64,000 nt of DNA from contig JAJYIU010000007.1 of assembly GCA_021789895.1 (NCBI GenBank), positions 62,001 through 126,000 of the forward strand. Reading direction: 5' to 3'. Shown here in pieces: positions 8,945 through 17,970 of this stretch. Made by a program: the position numbers and the translations under genes. The notes beneath the pieces are model-generated. The model ran no database searches. It saw only the letters and a list, made by a program, of their open reading frames with translations, and was not told the origin of the DNA. The DNA comes from Acidobacteriota bacterium. GTDB taxonomy: Bacteria > Acidobacteriota > Terriglobia > Terriglobales > SCQP01. How positions within the stretch are numbered: the first letter of the stretch is position 1; each line of letters begins with the position of its first letter.

Positions 8945-9259
8945 TTATTTCGGCCCGAAGTTGCGGGCCAGGTAATCCACCAGGGCCGGCTCGTCGTCAG
9001 GGTTGACGGGGGCGCCGAGCTGGATCATCTGGTTCACGGTTTTCTGCCAGCTCGCGCGGCTTTGCGGATGTTGGCGAAGCATGTCGAGCGAATGGCAGCC
9101 GCTGCAACCGGATTGCACGAGCTGCATGATTTGCGCATCTTGAACGCTCATCGCCGCCGCTCCGGCGGGGGGCCGAGGCTCCGGTTTGCGGTCGGCCAGC
9201 GCGACGATTACGGATATGCCGATCGCCAGCAATAAGAGAAGAATCGCGGGTTGTTTCAA
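8945..9259 (-). CDS. membrane-anchored monoheme c-type cytochrome
   Basis: A 104-residue protein with a single hydrophobic anchor (about residues 4-22) and one heme-binding motif C-S-G-C-H (52-56). Downstream W71, M78 and the ending V-D-Y-L-A-R-N-F-G match small class-I-like cytochromes in which Met78 could be the sixth ligand. It should face the periplasm and carry electrons. A TTG at 9259 is preferred as start because AAGGGAG lies six bases upstream; the TTG at 9265 abuts it. The gene is 24 bp after mtnA and looks like the last gene of the CPBP-pyrE-mtnA operon, an unusual place for a cytochrome. Partner proteins are not apparent. Confidence 0.78.
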   Translation of the reverse strand: MKQPAILLLLLAIGISVIVALADRKPEPRPPAGAAAMSVQDAQIMQLVQSGCSGCHSLDMLRQHPQSRASWQKTVNQMIQLGAPVNPDDEPALVDYLARNFGPK

Positions 9260-9283
9260 GCCCAACTCCCTTTACCTTCCATC

Positions 9284-10354
9284 TTAGCCTGCCTCCGCGC
9301 CGGTCGCGGCGCCGGCGAGCGCCCGCAGGCTTTCCGCCAGGGGCGGGCGCGCCACTCCCGCTTCGGTCACAATCGCGCTGATGTAGCGGTGCGGCGTGAC
9401 GTCGAAGGCGGGATTGCAAACTGCCAGCCCTTCCGGAGCGATGCGCACCCCCTGCAGATGCGTGACCTCCTCCGCAGCGCGTTCCTCGATCGGGATGGCG
9501 GCGCCGCTGGCAAGCGAGAGGTCGAGGGTCGAAAGCGGCGCCGCGACGTAAAACGGCACGCCGTTCTCCTGCGCCAGTACGGCCAGCGAATAGGTGCCGA
9601 TTTTATTGGCGGTGTCGCCGTTGGCGGCAATGCGGTCGGCGCCGACGATGATGGCTTGAATCGCGCCTTGATGGAGAAAATGCCCCGCCATGTTGTCCGT
9701 AATCAGGCGCACGGGAATGCCATCCTGCTGCAGCTCCCAGGCGGTGAGCCGGGCGCCTTGTAAAAACGGGCGGGTCTCGTCGGCATAGACTTCGAGCCGC
9801 TTGCCGGCGGCGATGGCGGCGCGAATCACCCCCAGCGCGGTGCCGAAGCCGGCGGTCGCCAGCGCGCCGGCATTGCAGTGAGTGAGCACGCGGCCGGCAT
9901 CGGGCATCAGCCCGGCGCCGTTCGCTCCCAGCCGGCGATTGATGGCAATGTCTTCCTCGTATATCGCCCGGGCTTCGGTCACCAGCCGTTCTTCCAGCCG
10001 CGCGGGCGAGTCTTGCGCCGCCTGTCCTGCGGCGAAAACCTGGCGCATGCGCGCCAGCCCCCAGACCAGGTTGACCGCGGTCGGCCGGGTGCGGAACAAA
10101 CGATCGCATATGCGCTCGAATTCCGCCTGCAGGCGGGCGCCGGTTTCGCCCCGGCGCAGCGCCGCGCGCCCCCCCAGCGCCGCCCCCATCGCCGCGGCGA
10201 CCCCGATCGCCGGCGCTCCGCGCACCACCATCGTGCGGATCGCTTCGGCGACTTCCTCATAGTTGCGGCAAAGCCGGTAGGCGATTTGTCCCGGAAGCAG
10301 CCGCTGATCCAGCAGCCGTACTCCCTCTTCCGTCCATTCCAGCGTGGGTAGCAT
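9284..10354 (-). CDS. mtnA: S-methyl-5-thioribose-1-phosphate isomerase
   Basis: MtnA converts methylthioribose-1-phosphate to methylthioribulose-1-phosphate in the methionine salvage pathway. The 356-residue product keeps the catalytic Cys160 (THCNAG) and Asp240 ([19 protein letters not shown]) at the positions known for the bacterial enzyme, plus the [10 protein letters not shown] motif near residue 42. The ATG at 10354 gives a typical length; the longer open frame upstream is pyrE sequence read in another frame. No other methionine-salvage gene is visible here. It sits 29 bp after pyrE and probably shares its transcript. The paralogous eIF2B-alpha and ribose-1,5-bisphosphate isomerase families are less likely. 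Confidence 0.93.
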   Translation of the reverse strand: MLPTLEWTEEGVRLLDQRLLPGQIAYRLCRNYEEVAEAIRTMVVRGAPAIGVAAAMGAALGGRAALRRGETGARLQAEFERICDRLFRTRPTAVNLVWGLARMRQVFAAGQAAQDSPARLEERLVTEARAIYEEDIAINRRLGANGAGLMPDAGRVLTHCNAGALATAGFGTALGVIRAAIAAGKRLEVYADETRPFLQGARLTAWELQQDGIPVRLITDNMAGHFLHQGAIQAIIVGADRIAANGDTANKIGTYSLAVLAQENGVPFYVAAPLSTLDLSLASGAAIPIEERAAEEVTHLQGVRIAPEGLAVCNPAFDVTPHRYISAIVTEAGVARPPLAESLRALAGAATGAEAG

Positions 10355-10383
10355 GCATTCCGTCCTTGGCAGCGAGGCAGGAA

Positions 10384-11007
10384 TTAACTCGTCTGCGCCG
10401 CAGGATGAGTTTCCAGCCAGCGCCGGATTTCGCCCGCTTGAAAAATCGAGGCGAAGGGACAATCGCGCCCCCAGCGCTCGCGCCAATAGCGATGGAGATT
10501 TTCCCGGCCGCCGGCCTCCTCCCGTTCCACCAGGCAAACCACTGCGGCGATTTCGAGCCCGGCGCCGTCCGCCGCCTCCACCGCTTGCAGCGCGGAGCCG
10601 GCGGTGGTGCAAACGTCTTCGACGATGGCCACCCGCTGCCCCGGCCGGGTTTCACCTTCGATCAAGCGGCCGGTGCCGTGGGTCTTTTCCGCTTTGCGCA
10701 CCAGGAAGCCATTGATCGGCGGCGGCGCTTGCGCCGAGAGCACGGCGATCGCGGTGACGATCGGGTCGGCGCCCAAGGTCAATCCGCCTACCGCCTCCGG
10801 CGGCTGAGGCAGTTGCCGCAATGTTTCCAGGAAAACCTGCCCGGTCAGCCGGCCGCCTTCGGCAGCGAGCGTGGTCAGCCGGCAATCCACGTAATAAGAG
10901 CTGGTGCCGCCTGAAGCCAGCTTGAACGTGCCCAGGCGAAAGGAACGCCGGGCCAGCAGCTCGAGCAGGCGTTGGCGGGCGGTGGCGGGAAAAGTCGTGG
11001 CGGTCAT
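10384..11007 (-). CDS. pyrE: orotate phosphoribosyltransferase
   Basis: PyrE joins orotate to PRPP to make OMP, the fifth step of UMP synthesis. The 207-residue protein has the PRPP-binding signature [14 protein letters not shown] (126-139), F-K-L-A-S-G-G near residue 28 and [10 protein letters not shown] (104-113) for the catalytic loop. It is cytoplasmic and dimeric in its family. The start codon overlaps the stop of the CPBP protease gene by four bases, so the two are translationally coupled. It is separated from the pyrR-pyrB-pyrC operon by about 10 kb. Confidence 0.93.
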   Translation of the reverse strand: MTATTFPATARQRLLELLARRSFRLGTFKLASGGTSSYYVDCRLTTLAAEGGRLTGQVFLETLRQLPQPPEAVGGLTLGADPIVTAIAVLSAQAPPPINGFLVRKAEKTHGTGRLIEGETRPGQRVAIVEDVCTTAGSALQAVEAADGAGLEIAAVVCLVEREEAGGRENLHRYWRERWGRDCPFASIFQAGEIRRWLETHPAAQTS

Positions 11008-12095
11008 CCGTGCAATCCGTGAAAGTTGGTATAGCCGTGAGTCTGAATATATAGCAGTCCGAAGAGCACGGCGTTATAGCTGAGGTGCAGCAGCCAACTG
11101 GCGGTCAGCGAGCCGGTATAGGCGCGCACCGCGGTGAGAATGATGCCGACCAGCACGAGCAGCAGGACGGGCCCCCAGGCGCTGGCCAATTGCGAGCTGT
11201 GCATCAGGCCAAACAGAATTCCGGTGATGACGATCGCCAGCAATTCCGGCTGGCGCAGGCGCGCCAGCAGCCGGAATATCAGGCCGAGCAAATCGGCCCA
11301 CAGTGGCGCGCCCAGGCCCAGCAACACCGCTGCCAATAGCCACCAGCGGGTTTGGACCGGCACGGGCTGCGCTTGCATCCGGTGGAGGGCGATGATGAGC
11401 AACGATCCCAGGGCCAGGGCGATGGCGCCAGACCAGAACCAGGGACGCCAGCGCCGCGCCTCTGCCGGCGTCATGCCTTCGGCAAAACTGCGCCGCAGGC
11501 TGGGATACAGCAGGCCGCGGAAAAAGAATTCCTCGAACAGCGGCGCCAGCGCGACGCCGTAAATCGCCAGCGGCCAGGCCGTTTGCGGCGAGAACATCCG
11601 ATCCACGGGCAAATGATGCGGAATTTGGATCAGGCGGGAAAGCAATTGCACCCCAATCGCCAGCGCCACTGCGCCCACCATGATGGCGGCCGCATGCCCG
11701 GAGCTTACCCGGCGCCAATGTATGGCTTGCCAGAAACGGGCATGATAATGCGAGTCCAGCCAGGCGGCGGTGAAGATCATGCCGGCAGCCATGGCCACCG
11801 CTTGCGCCGCCAGCAGCAGGAACACCGACGAGGAGCCCGTCGCCGGCGCGCGCGCGCCCGCCGACATCCGCATAATCAGCCAGACCAGGCCGGCCGCGGC
11901 CGACGCGAGGAGCAGGCAGCCAATAGTAAAAACGGTTACCACCGCCACGTCGCGGCCATTCCAAACGGGATCGCGCGGCGGCGGTGGCGGGCCCGCCGTA
12001 ACCATGGCCAGGTCCGGCTCCGGCGGCAGCTCGATTTCATGGGGTGGCTCATCCGGCGGCGGCGCCGGGAAGGGAAATGGATCTTCAGGTTCCAA
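11004..12095 (-). CDS. CPBP-family intramembrane metalloprotease
   Basis: The 363-residue membrane protein carries the three CPBP/Abi motifs: EEFFFRG (Glu188, Glu189, Arg193), F-G-L-M-H (His299) and HLSYN (His337, Asn341). These form the glutamyl intramembrane protease active site of the Rce1 family. The N-terminal 48 residues are a proline- and acid-rich cytoplasmic tail, followed by about eight predicted membrane helices. The distance between motifs 1 and 2 is longer than usual and includes extra hydrophobic segments (about 220-280). Its substrate is unknown; in bacteria such proteins act in peptide maturation or self-immunity. It heads the CPBP-pyrE-mtnA-cytochrome gene string. Confidence 0.88.
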   Translation of the reverse strand: MEPEDPFPFPAPPPDEPPHEIELPPEPDLAMVTAGPPPPPRDPVWNGRDVAVVTVFTIGCLLLASAAAGLVWLIMRMSAGARAPATGSSSVFLLLAAQAVAMAAGMIFTAAWLDSHYHARFWQAIHWRRVSSGHAAAIMVGAVALAIGVQLLSRLIQIPHHLPVDRMFSPQTAWPLAIYGVALAPLFEEFFFRGLLYPSLRRSFAEGMTPAEARRWRPWFWSGAIALALGSLLIIALHRMQAQPVPVQTRWWLLAAVLLGLGAPLWADLLGLIFRLLARLRQPELLAIVITGILFGLMHSSQLASAWGPVLLLVLVGIILTAVRAYTGSLTASWLLHLSYNAVLFGLLYIQTHGYTNFHGLHG

Positions 12096-12237
12096 ATTAT
12101 TAGTGGATCACAGTTTCGGTGCTTAAAACGCGTCCTCGCCCTCAATTCCACTCGCGGCGGCGCACGAGTCCGCCGTCGCGAAGTTAAAAATGCTGAAATC
12201 GAAGCTCAGCGGCGCTTACCGCTTCGCCCGCCACTGT

Positions 12238-15009
12238 TCAAGCCAGCAGCGGGCGCAGTGCTTGTCCGGTATGGCTGGCGGAGATCGCGGCCACCTTTTC
12301 CGGCGGGCCTTCCGCCACCAGCCGGCCGCCGTCTTCACCGCCTTCCGGGCCGAGGTCCACGATCCAGTCGGCGGTTTTGATGACGTCCAGATTGTGCTCG
12401 ATGACGATCACGGTATTGCCCAGCGCGACCAGGCGGGATAGCAGCTCCAGCAATCGCCGTATATCTTCGAAATGTAATCCGGTGGTCGGTTCATCCAGCA
12501 AATAGAGCGTGCGGCCGGTCTGCCGCCGGCTGAGCTCGCGCGCCAGCTTAATGCGCTGCGCCTCGCCGCCGGATAGCGTCCCCGCCGGCTGGCCGAGATG
12601 AAGATATCCCAGCCCGACTTCGGCCAGAGTTTCCAATTTTTGGCGTACGCGCGGCAGGTTGGCCATCGCCTCGAGCGCTTCCTCCACCGTCGCCTCCAGC
12701 AGGTCGGCGATCGAGCGCCCCTGGTAGCGCACCGCCAGCGTTTCCTGGTTATAACGCCGCCCGCGGCAGACTTCGCAGGGTACATAGGCGTCGGGCAAAA
12801 AATTCATCTCGATGCGCCGTTCGCCCTCGCCGCGGCAGGCTTCGCAGCGGCCGCCGCGCAGGTTGAAGCTGAAGCGCCCGGGGGCATAGCCGCGGGCGCG
12901 TGCTTCCGGCAGCAGCGCGAAGAACTCGCGCATCGGCGTGAAAACTCCCGTATAGGTCGCCGGGTTGGAACGCGGCGTGCGCCCGATCGGCGCCTGATCG
13001 ATTCGCAGCACCTTGTCCAGCCGCTCGGCCCCTTCCAGGGCGCGGTGGGCGCCGGGGCGCCGCCCGCTGTGGTAAATCGCGCGCAGTAGCGCGGGATAGA
13101 GAATGTCGTTGATCAACGTGCTTTTTCCCGCGCCCGAAACCCCGGTTACCACGGTCAGGCAGCCCAGCGGAAAGGCGATGTCGAGCTGGCGCAGGTTGTG
13201 CTCGCGCGCGCCAAGCACGCGCAGCCAGCCATTCGCCGGCGGCCGGCGTAATTCCGGCAGGGGTATGGCGCGTTGGCCGGAGAGATACTGCCCGGTAAGC
13301 GATTCCGGCCGGCGGGCGATTTCCTCCGGCCGGCCGGCGGCGATCAGAAAACCGCCGTGGATGCCGGCGCCGGGGCCGAGATCGAGCACCTGATCGGCGC
13401 GTTCGATGGTTTCGCGGTCGTGCTCGACCACCACCAGGGTATTGCCTAGGTCGCGCAGCCGCGCCAGGCTGTCGAGCAGGCGGGAGTTATCGCGCGCGTG
13501 CAGGCCGATGGAAGGCTCATCGAGCACGTACAAGACTCCGCGTAATTGCGAACCGATTTGTCCGGCCAGGCGGATGCGTTGCGCCTCGCCGCCGGAAAGG
13601 GTGGCGGCGGCGCGATCCAGGCTGAGATAGCTCAGCCCCAGATCGAGCAGGAATTGCAGGCGGCGCAGGCACTCGGCGATGATTTTGCCGGCGAGCAGTT
13701 GTTCGCGCGGATTGAGCGCCAGTTGGGCAAGGCTATCGCGCGCGCTGGCCAGCGGCAGTGCGCACAGCCCGGCGATCGAGCGCCCCCCCACCTGCACCGC
13801 CAGGCTCTCCGGACGCAGCCGCTGTCCCTGGCAGGCCGGGCAGGCGGCCGGCAGGGTATAGCCGAGCAGCCATTCGCGCTCGGATTCCTCGGCCGCTTCC
13901 GCCTGCGCATGAAACCAGCCCAGCAGGCCGGGAAATTCGCCTTTGCCGTTCCCCTGCAGCAGCAGCTTTTTTTCGGCCTGGCTCCAATCCTTCAGCGGGC
14001 GCCGCAGTTCCAGACCCTCGGCGCGCGCCAGCTCGCGCAGCCGGTGCTGCAGGCTGGAGGAAAGCAAGGCGGGGGCCAAGCCGCCGCGCAGCAGCGGCTT
14101 GGACCAGTCCGCTACGATGCGGTCCGGATCGAACTCCCATTGTTGCCCCAGTCCGTGGCACTGCGGACAGGCGCCATAAATGCTGTTGAAGGAAAACGAG
14201 CGCGGCTCGAGCGCCGGCAGGCTGATGCCGCAATGCGGACAGGCGAGTTTTTCCGAATAGATGGTTTCCTCGCCGTCCGCGCGGGCAATTTGCACCAGTC
14301 CGCCCGCCAACCGCATGGCCGTCTCCAACGACGCCCGCAGGCGGGTTTCGATTCCCGGCCGCAGCGTCAGCCGGTCCACCACGATCTCAAGCGTGTGATT
14401 GCGGCGCCGGTCGAGCGCGATCGCTTCGTCCAGCCCTCTGAGCGCGCCATCCACCCGGATCCGGGTAAACCCCATGCGCGCCCAATCCTCCAGTTCCTTG
14501 CGGAACGCCCCCTTGCGCCCGCGCACCACCGGCGCGAGCACCATCAGGCGCGCCGGCTCGCCGCCGGCCGGCGCCGCCGTCTCGAGTACGCGCTCGACCA
14601 TGCTCTCGGCGCTTTGCGCGGCAATGCGCCGCCCGCACTGCGGGCAGTGAGGCACGCCGATGGAGGACCAGAGCAGGCGCAGGTAATCGTAAATTTCCGT
14701 AACCGTGCCCACGGTCGAGCGCGGGCTGGCGGCGGTGGTTTTTTGCTGGATGGCGATGGCCGGGCTTAATCCCTCGATCCCGTCCACCTCCGGCCGCTCC
14801 ATTTGCTCCAGAAACTGGCGCGCATAGGCGGAGAGCGTGGCCAGATAGCGGCGTTGGCCTTCGGCGTAGAGCGTATCGAAGGCCAGGCTGCTCTTGCCCG
14901 AGCCGCTCAGCCCGGTGACGACGGTGAGGCGGTTGCGGGGAATCTCGACCGTGAGATTTTTCAGATTATGCTGGCGCGCGCCCTGAATTTTGATCCGTTC
15001 AATCGCCAT
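12238..15009 (-). CDS. uvrA: excinuclease ABC subunit A
   Basis: UvrA is the damage-recognising ATPase of nucleotide excision repair. The 923-residue product has two ABC ATPase modules with Walker A sequences GLSGSGKSS (about 31-39) and GVSGAGKST, and two L-S-G-G-E-A-Q-R-I signatures. It keeps paired zinc-binding cysteines ([34 protein letters not shown]). Length is close to the usual 940. The ATG at 15009 starts the conserved [19 protein letters not shown]. The start overlaps the end of the upstream membrane-protein gene by 11 bp. No uvrB or uvrC is in the window, but mfd, which hands lesions to UvrA, is present about 40 kb away. Confidence 0.97.
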   Translation of the reverse strand: MAIERIKIQGARQHNLKNLTVEIPRNRLTVVTGLSGSGKSSLAFDTLYAEGQRRYLATLSAYARQFLEQMERPEVDGIEGLSPAIAIQQKTTAASPRSTVGTVTEIYDYLRLLWSSIGVPHCPQCGRRIAAQSAESMVERVLETAAPAGGEPARLMVLAPVVRGRKGAFRKELEDWARMGFTRIRVDGALRGLDEAIALDRRRNHTLEIVVDRLTLRPGIETRLRASLETAMRLAGGLVQIARADGEETIYSEKLACPHCGISLPALEPRSFSFNSIYGACPQCHGLGQQWEFDPDRIVADWSKPLLRGGLAPALLSSSLQHRLRELARAEGLELRRPLKDWSQAEKKLLLQGNGKGEFPGLLGWFHAQAEAAEESEREWLLGYTLPAACPACQGQRLRPESLAVQVGGRSIAGLCALPLASARDSLAQLALNPREQLLAGKIIAECLRRLQFLLDLGLSYLSLDRAAATLSGGEAQRIRLAGQIGSQLRGVLYVLDEPSIGLHARDNSRLLDSLARLRDLGNTLVVVEHDRETIERADQVLDLGPGAGIHGGFLIAAGRPEEIARRPESLTGQYLSGQRAIPLPELRRPPANGWLRVLGAREHNLRQLDIAFPLGCLTVVTGVSGAGKSTLINDILYPALLRAIYHSGRRPGAHRALEGAERLDKVLRIDQAPIGRTPRSNPATYTGVFTPMREFFALLPEARARGYAPGRFSFNLRGGRCEACRGEGERRIEMNFLPDAYVPCEVCRGRRYNQETLAVRYQGRSIADLLEATVEEALEAMANLPRVRQKLETLAEVGLGYLHLGQPAGTLSGGEAQRIKLARELSRRQTGRTLYLLDEPTTGLHFEDIRRLLELLSRLVALGNTVIVIEHNLDVIKTADWIVDLGPEGGEDGGRLVAEGPPEKVAAISASHTGQALRPLLA

Positions 15010-15652
15010 GGCTTCCGGTCTGCATGGGGCGGGGCGCCAGCGCGGCTGCCAACAGCCCCAGCGCGAGCAGGTAGAGCCCCGCCTGGGGAATGAATTGCAG
15101 TTGCCGGGCAAGCCCGCGCGTCCAGGCATGCAGGAACGGCAGCGCCGAGTTGGCCCGGTTCAATGCCTGATGGAGTTCCCTCTCGGCCGCCGAACTCAAC
15201 CAGCGCGAGATCAGAATCGCATAAACCGCCGCGAGCGTGCCGGCGAGGGCGCAGCCGCGCATGGCGCGCGGTCGGCGCAATAGGGCCAGCACGAGGGTGA
15301 GGAGCGTAAAAATCAGCGCCAGATAAAGCGCCGCCGGCACCAGCGCTCCAAGCTTGAAGACCAGCGGCAACGGATGATGCCCGGGTAAAGCCTGCCCCAG
15401 GTTGGCGCGCAGCCGCTTGAGATCGTGGAACCAGTGCGTCGGCAGCCGGCCGCGGTGGTGCCGCCAGAGGGCCTGCAAGCTAAGCCAGCCGATACCGGCC
15501 AGACTCCATCCCCGAGAGGGTTGCAGCGGAATATAGATTTCCAGCGCCGGCAGCCATAAGCTGATCGCCGCCAGGCCTAGCGCCGGCCAAGCCAGGAGTG
15601 GAATGCCGGCGCGCGCGCGGCGGCTCATATCCGCGGCGCCGGCCGCTGCCAT
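14999..15652 (-). CDS. membrane protein of unknown function
   Basis: The 217-residue product has four hydrophobic segments (about residues 17-40, 96-120, 128-147 and 184-208). A basic, aromatic loop (about 62-90) and an Arg/Asn/Ala-rich helical loop (about 150-180) lie between them. I do not recognise the family. It overlaps the start of uvrA by 11 bp and follows the 65-residue coiled-coil gene by 22 bp, so it is part of the minus-strand block. An ATG at 15628 is an alternative start that removes the first eight residues. A DNA-repair role cannot be inferred from position alone. Confidence 0.65.
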   Translation of the reverse strand: MAAAGAADMSRRARAGIPLLAWPALGLAAISLWLPALEIYIPLQPSRGWSLAGIGWLSLQALWRHHRGRLPTHWFHDLKRLRANLGQALPGHHPLPLVFKLGALVPAALYLALIFTLLTLVLALLRRPRAMRGCALAGTLAAVYAILISRWLSSAAERELHQALNRANSALPFLHAWTRGLARQLQFIPQAGLYLLALGLLAAALAPRPMQTGSHGD

Positions 15653-15674
15653 CCTGCCATCGCCGCTCGGCCGC

Positions 15675-15872
15675 TCAGGCCGCCTGTTTTTGCTGGTTGC
15701 GCAATTTCAACACTTCGCGCCGCGCCCGATCCAGCAGTCGCATGGCTTGTTCGAGTTTGTGTTCCGCTTCCTGCCGGCGTTGCACGGAATACACGTGCCG
15801 GGCCAGTTCGATTTGCAGTGCTTCGACCTTGCGATACGCGGAACGATACGCGCGTTCTTGCGGAGTTTCCAT
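15675..15872 (-). CDS. small coiled-coil protein, 65 aa
   Basis: The product is almost wholly charged helix with heptad-like spacing of Leu/Ala/Val from residue 15 to 60 (V-E-A-L-Q-I-E-L-A-R through R-R-E-V-L-K-L-R). It has no signal peptide or membrane segment and ends in a basic/Gln tail. GTGAGG lies four bases before the ATG at 15872, which supports expression. It sits between maf (67 bp) and the membrane-protein gene (22 bp). Function unknown; it may oligomerise or bind a partner. Confidence 0.6.
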   Translation of the reverse strand: METPQERAYRSAYRKVEALQIELARHVYSVQRRQEAEHKLEQAMRLLDRARREVLKLRNQQKQAA

Positions 15873-15939
15873 GCCTCACCACGCTATTTTCTCACCGCTT
15901 AAGGTGGGTGCGGAGGTAAACGCAGATGCGTTACTTAGA

Positions 15940-16566
15940 TTATAGCGAAATCCAGCGCCTGTGCGCTTGAATCGTCCGGCCGATGCCGGATTGGCGGGCG
16001 CGCCACAAGCGGCCGACGCCCGCCAGCGGCAGGCCGACGACATTGTCGTAATCGCCCTCCAGCCGGGTAATGAAGCCGGCGGCGCCGCCCTGTATGGCGT
16101 AGGCCCCGGCCTTGTCCATCGGCTCGCCCCCGGCCACGTAAGCGGAAATCTCGGCGGCCGTCCAGCGCCGCATCCAGACCCGCGTGGCGATGGCGATTTG
16201 CCAGCCGCGCTCATGTTCCGGGTCGTAGAGTGCCAGCCCTGTCCATACGCGATGCCGGCGGCCGGAAAGCCGGCGCAGCATGGCCTGCGCCTGCCGCGGC
16301 GAGGCCGGCTTGCCCAGCAGTTTGCCGCTGTATTCCACTGTCGTGTCCGCGGCCAAAATCGCCAGCCGGGCAGTGGGCGCCTTCGCTGCGGCGGCTTCCG
16401 CTTTTTCCCGCGCCAGCCGCAGCACATAGGCGCGCGCCCCTTCTTTCGGCCGCGGGCGTTCGTCAATTTCGACTGAAAGCCGGCGAAAGCTCCATCCCGC
16501 GCGGCGCAGCAAGGCGCTCCGCCGCGGCGAGGCGGAAGCCAGAATCAGCCGCGGCTTGCCGCTCAC
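15940..16566 (-). CDS. maf: Maf-family nucleotide pyrophosphatase
   Basis: Maf proteins hydrolyse dTTP/UTP or modified nucleotides to monophosphates and influence septum formation. The 208-residue product has the N-terminal L-A-S-A-S-P-R-R (9-16), the acidic A-A-D-T-T-V-E-Y motif with L-G-K-P, and the C-terminal GGAAGFI...EGDYDNVVGLPL segment. The GTG at 16566 is taken as start because it forms a GTGA overlap with the upstream gene's stop and places the S-A-S-P-R-R motif at the usual distance. The upstream open frame has no conserved sequence. The housecleaning role is known for the family; the exact nucleotide preference is not predictable here. Confidence 0.92.
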   Translation of the reverse strand: MSGKPRLILASASPRRSALLRRAGWSFRRLSVEIDERPRPKEGARAYVLRLAREKAEAAAAKAPTARLAILAADTTVEYSGKLLGKPASPRQAQAMLRRLSGRRHRVWTGLALYDPEHERGWQIAIATRVWMRRWTAAEISAYVAGGEPMDKAGAYAIQGGAAGFITRLEGDYDNVVGLPLAGVGRLWRARQSGIGRTIQAHRRWISL

Positions 16567-17891
16567 GCCGAAACGGACCTTTCCCGGTTGTTTACCGCTC
16601 CATCGCGCCGGCGGTTCCGCAGCCAGCCCCACAGCAGCAGGCCATACAGCGGCAGAAATTCCCATAGCTGCCAATTGGTTTGGCGGTATGCCGTCGAAAT
16701 CAGTGGAGGGTAGGCCAATACGACGATGCTGCTGAAGCATAGCCAGGCCGGATCGGGATCAAGCGCCAGCCAGGGAAGCAGCCAGAGCACGTACACCGGC
16801 AGCAGCCGCGGTAACAGCAGCAGTGCGGAAGCGGCAATCAGTTTGGCCATCCGCGCCGGTTCCAGTTTGTGCGCGGAAATCCAGCTCAGCAGGGCGGCAA
16901 ACGCCGCCAGCGCGGCAATCCGCACCGGTAAAGTCAAACCGGCGCCGAGCAGCCGCGGAAGCAGGGAAATGCCGCCGTTGGCATATCCGGCAAGCCATAG
17001 CCGCAGGCTGGCGGAAAGATTGCGTCCCCAGGCCGGCAGAAAGAAATGTTTGTTAAAAAACAGGTAGGGCAGGCTGCAGACGATGACCGGCGCCAGTAGC
17101 CACAACCAGCGCCGTCGCCGCTGTTGGCGCAGCCACGCCGGCAGCAGCGCCAGCGCCGGCAGGCCCAGCATCGCCGCCAGCCCCATCGCCAGATGACTGA
17201 GGCGATCCCATTCGCCTGCCAGGTAGAAGGATGCGACCAGCAGGCACATGAATATGGCGATAAAGTGCCCATTGGCTCCGGCTTCGATCACCGCCAGCGG
17301 CGACCAGGCATAGATGAGCGCCCGCTCCCGGGGTAGCCCTCGCCGGCGCAGCCAGCCTGCCAGCGCCAGAATCGTCAGTAGGTCGAAACCTATGGGGATG
17401 AGCTTTTCCTCCCACGGCCTCGGAAACCAGCGGTAGTTCCAGCGCGCGACCAGCTCCGCCAGCGGCGGCGCGGCGGCCGCCAGTTGCTTGTGCTTCAGAC
17501 GGCCGTAATCGGGGCCGCGCATGGGGACGAAGATCGGATTTTCCGGGGCGAAAAAGTAAGGGTTGAATGGCGGCGAGTAAGACTGGATTTTGCCTTCCCA
17601 ATGATGGCGGTAAAACGAGTGCGAAAGGCTGGGCGGCAGCGGGAGCAAGGTCAGCCGGAACAGCAGGGCCGCGCCCACGATCAGCCACCAGGCCGAACTC
17701 CGCAACCTGCTGCCCGCGGCCAGTACGATCCATACCGCAATCAGATAAAATAAAGCTGCCGACAGCGCCCAGGCGAGCAGGGGGATGGCATGGCGGCTTA
17801 AATCTCCAAGCCGGAGCATGGCCACCATCGCCGCCTCGATCAGGACGGCGAGCAGGAACAGGGCTGGCGTTCTCAAGCGGCCCAGGGTCAT
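16563..17891 (-). CDS. GT-C-fold membrane glycosyltransferase-like protein
   Basis: A 442-residue protein with about ten membrane helices. After the second or third helix it has R-L-T-L-L-P-L-P-P then SHSFYRHHWEG (90-100) and N-P-Y-F-F-A-P-E-N-P, the layout of polyprenol-phosphate-dependent GT-C mannosyltransferases (DUF2029/GT87-like). In relatives I know, the S-D-D-x-Y-R-Y-x-W-D-G motif provides the catalytic aspartate; here the first acidic pair is S-H-S and only Glu99 remains. Activity is therefore uncertain. It is translationally coupled to maf (4-bp overlap) and divergent from the GT2 gene, which also acts at the membrane. Confidence 0.7.
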   Translation of the reverse strand: MTLGRLRTPALFLLAVLIEAAMVAMLRLGDLSRHAIPLLAWALSAALFYLIAVWIVLAAGSRLRSSAWWLIVGAALLFRLTLLPLPPSLSHSFYRHHWEGKIQSYSPPFNPYFFAPENPIFVPMRGPDYGRLKHKQLAAAAPPLAELVARWNYRWFPRPWEEKLIPIGFDLLTILALAGWLRRRGLPRERALIYAWSPLAVIEAGANGHFIAIFMCLLVASFYLAGEWDRLSHLAMGLAAMLGLPALALLPAWLRQQRRRRWLWLLAPVIVCSLPYLFFNKHFFLPAWGRNLSASLRLWLAGYANGGISLLPRLLGAGLTLPVRIAALAAFAALLSWISAHKLEPARMAKLIAASALLLLPRLLPVYVLWLLPWLALDPDPAWLCFSSIVVLAYPPLISTAYRQTNWQLWEFLPLYGLLLWGWLRNRRRDGAVNNRERSVSA

Positions 17892-17970
17892 CGGCTGGCT
17901 TACTATAACCGATTGCGGCGCCGGGGCCGCGGCCGGATGTCCGCTGGAGCAAGTTTTTTCCAGCAGTTGA

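Noticed and set aside
13546-14769. 407-codon plus-strand frame inside uvrA
   Set aside because: UvrA is certain on the other strand; the plus frame shows no domain and has shadow-like composition.
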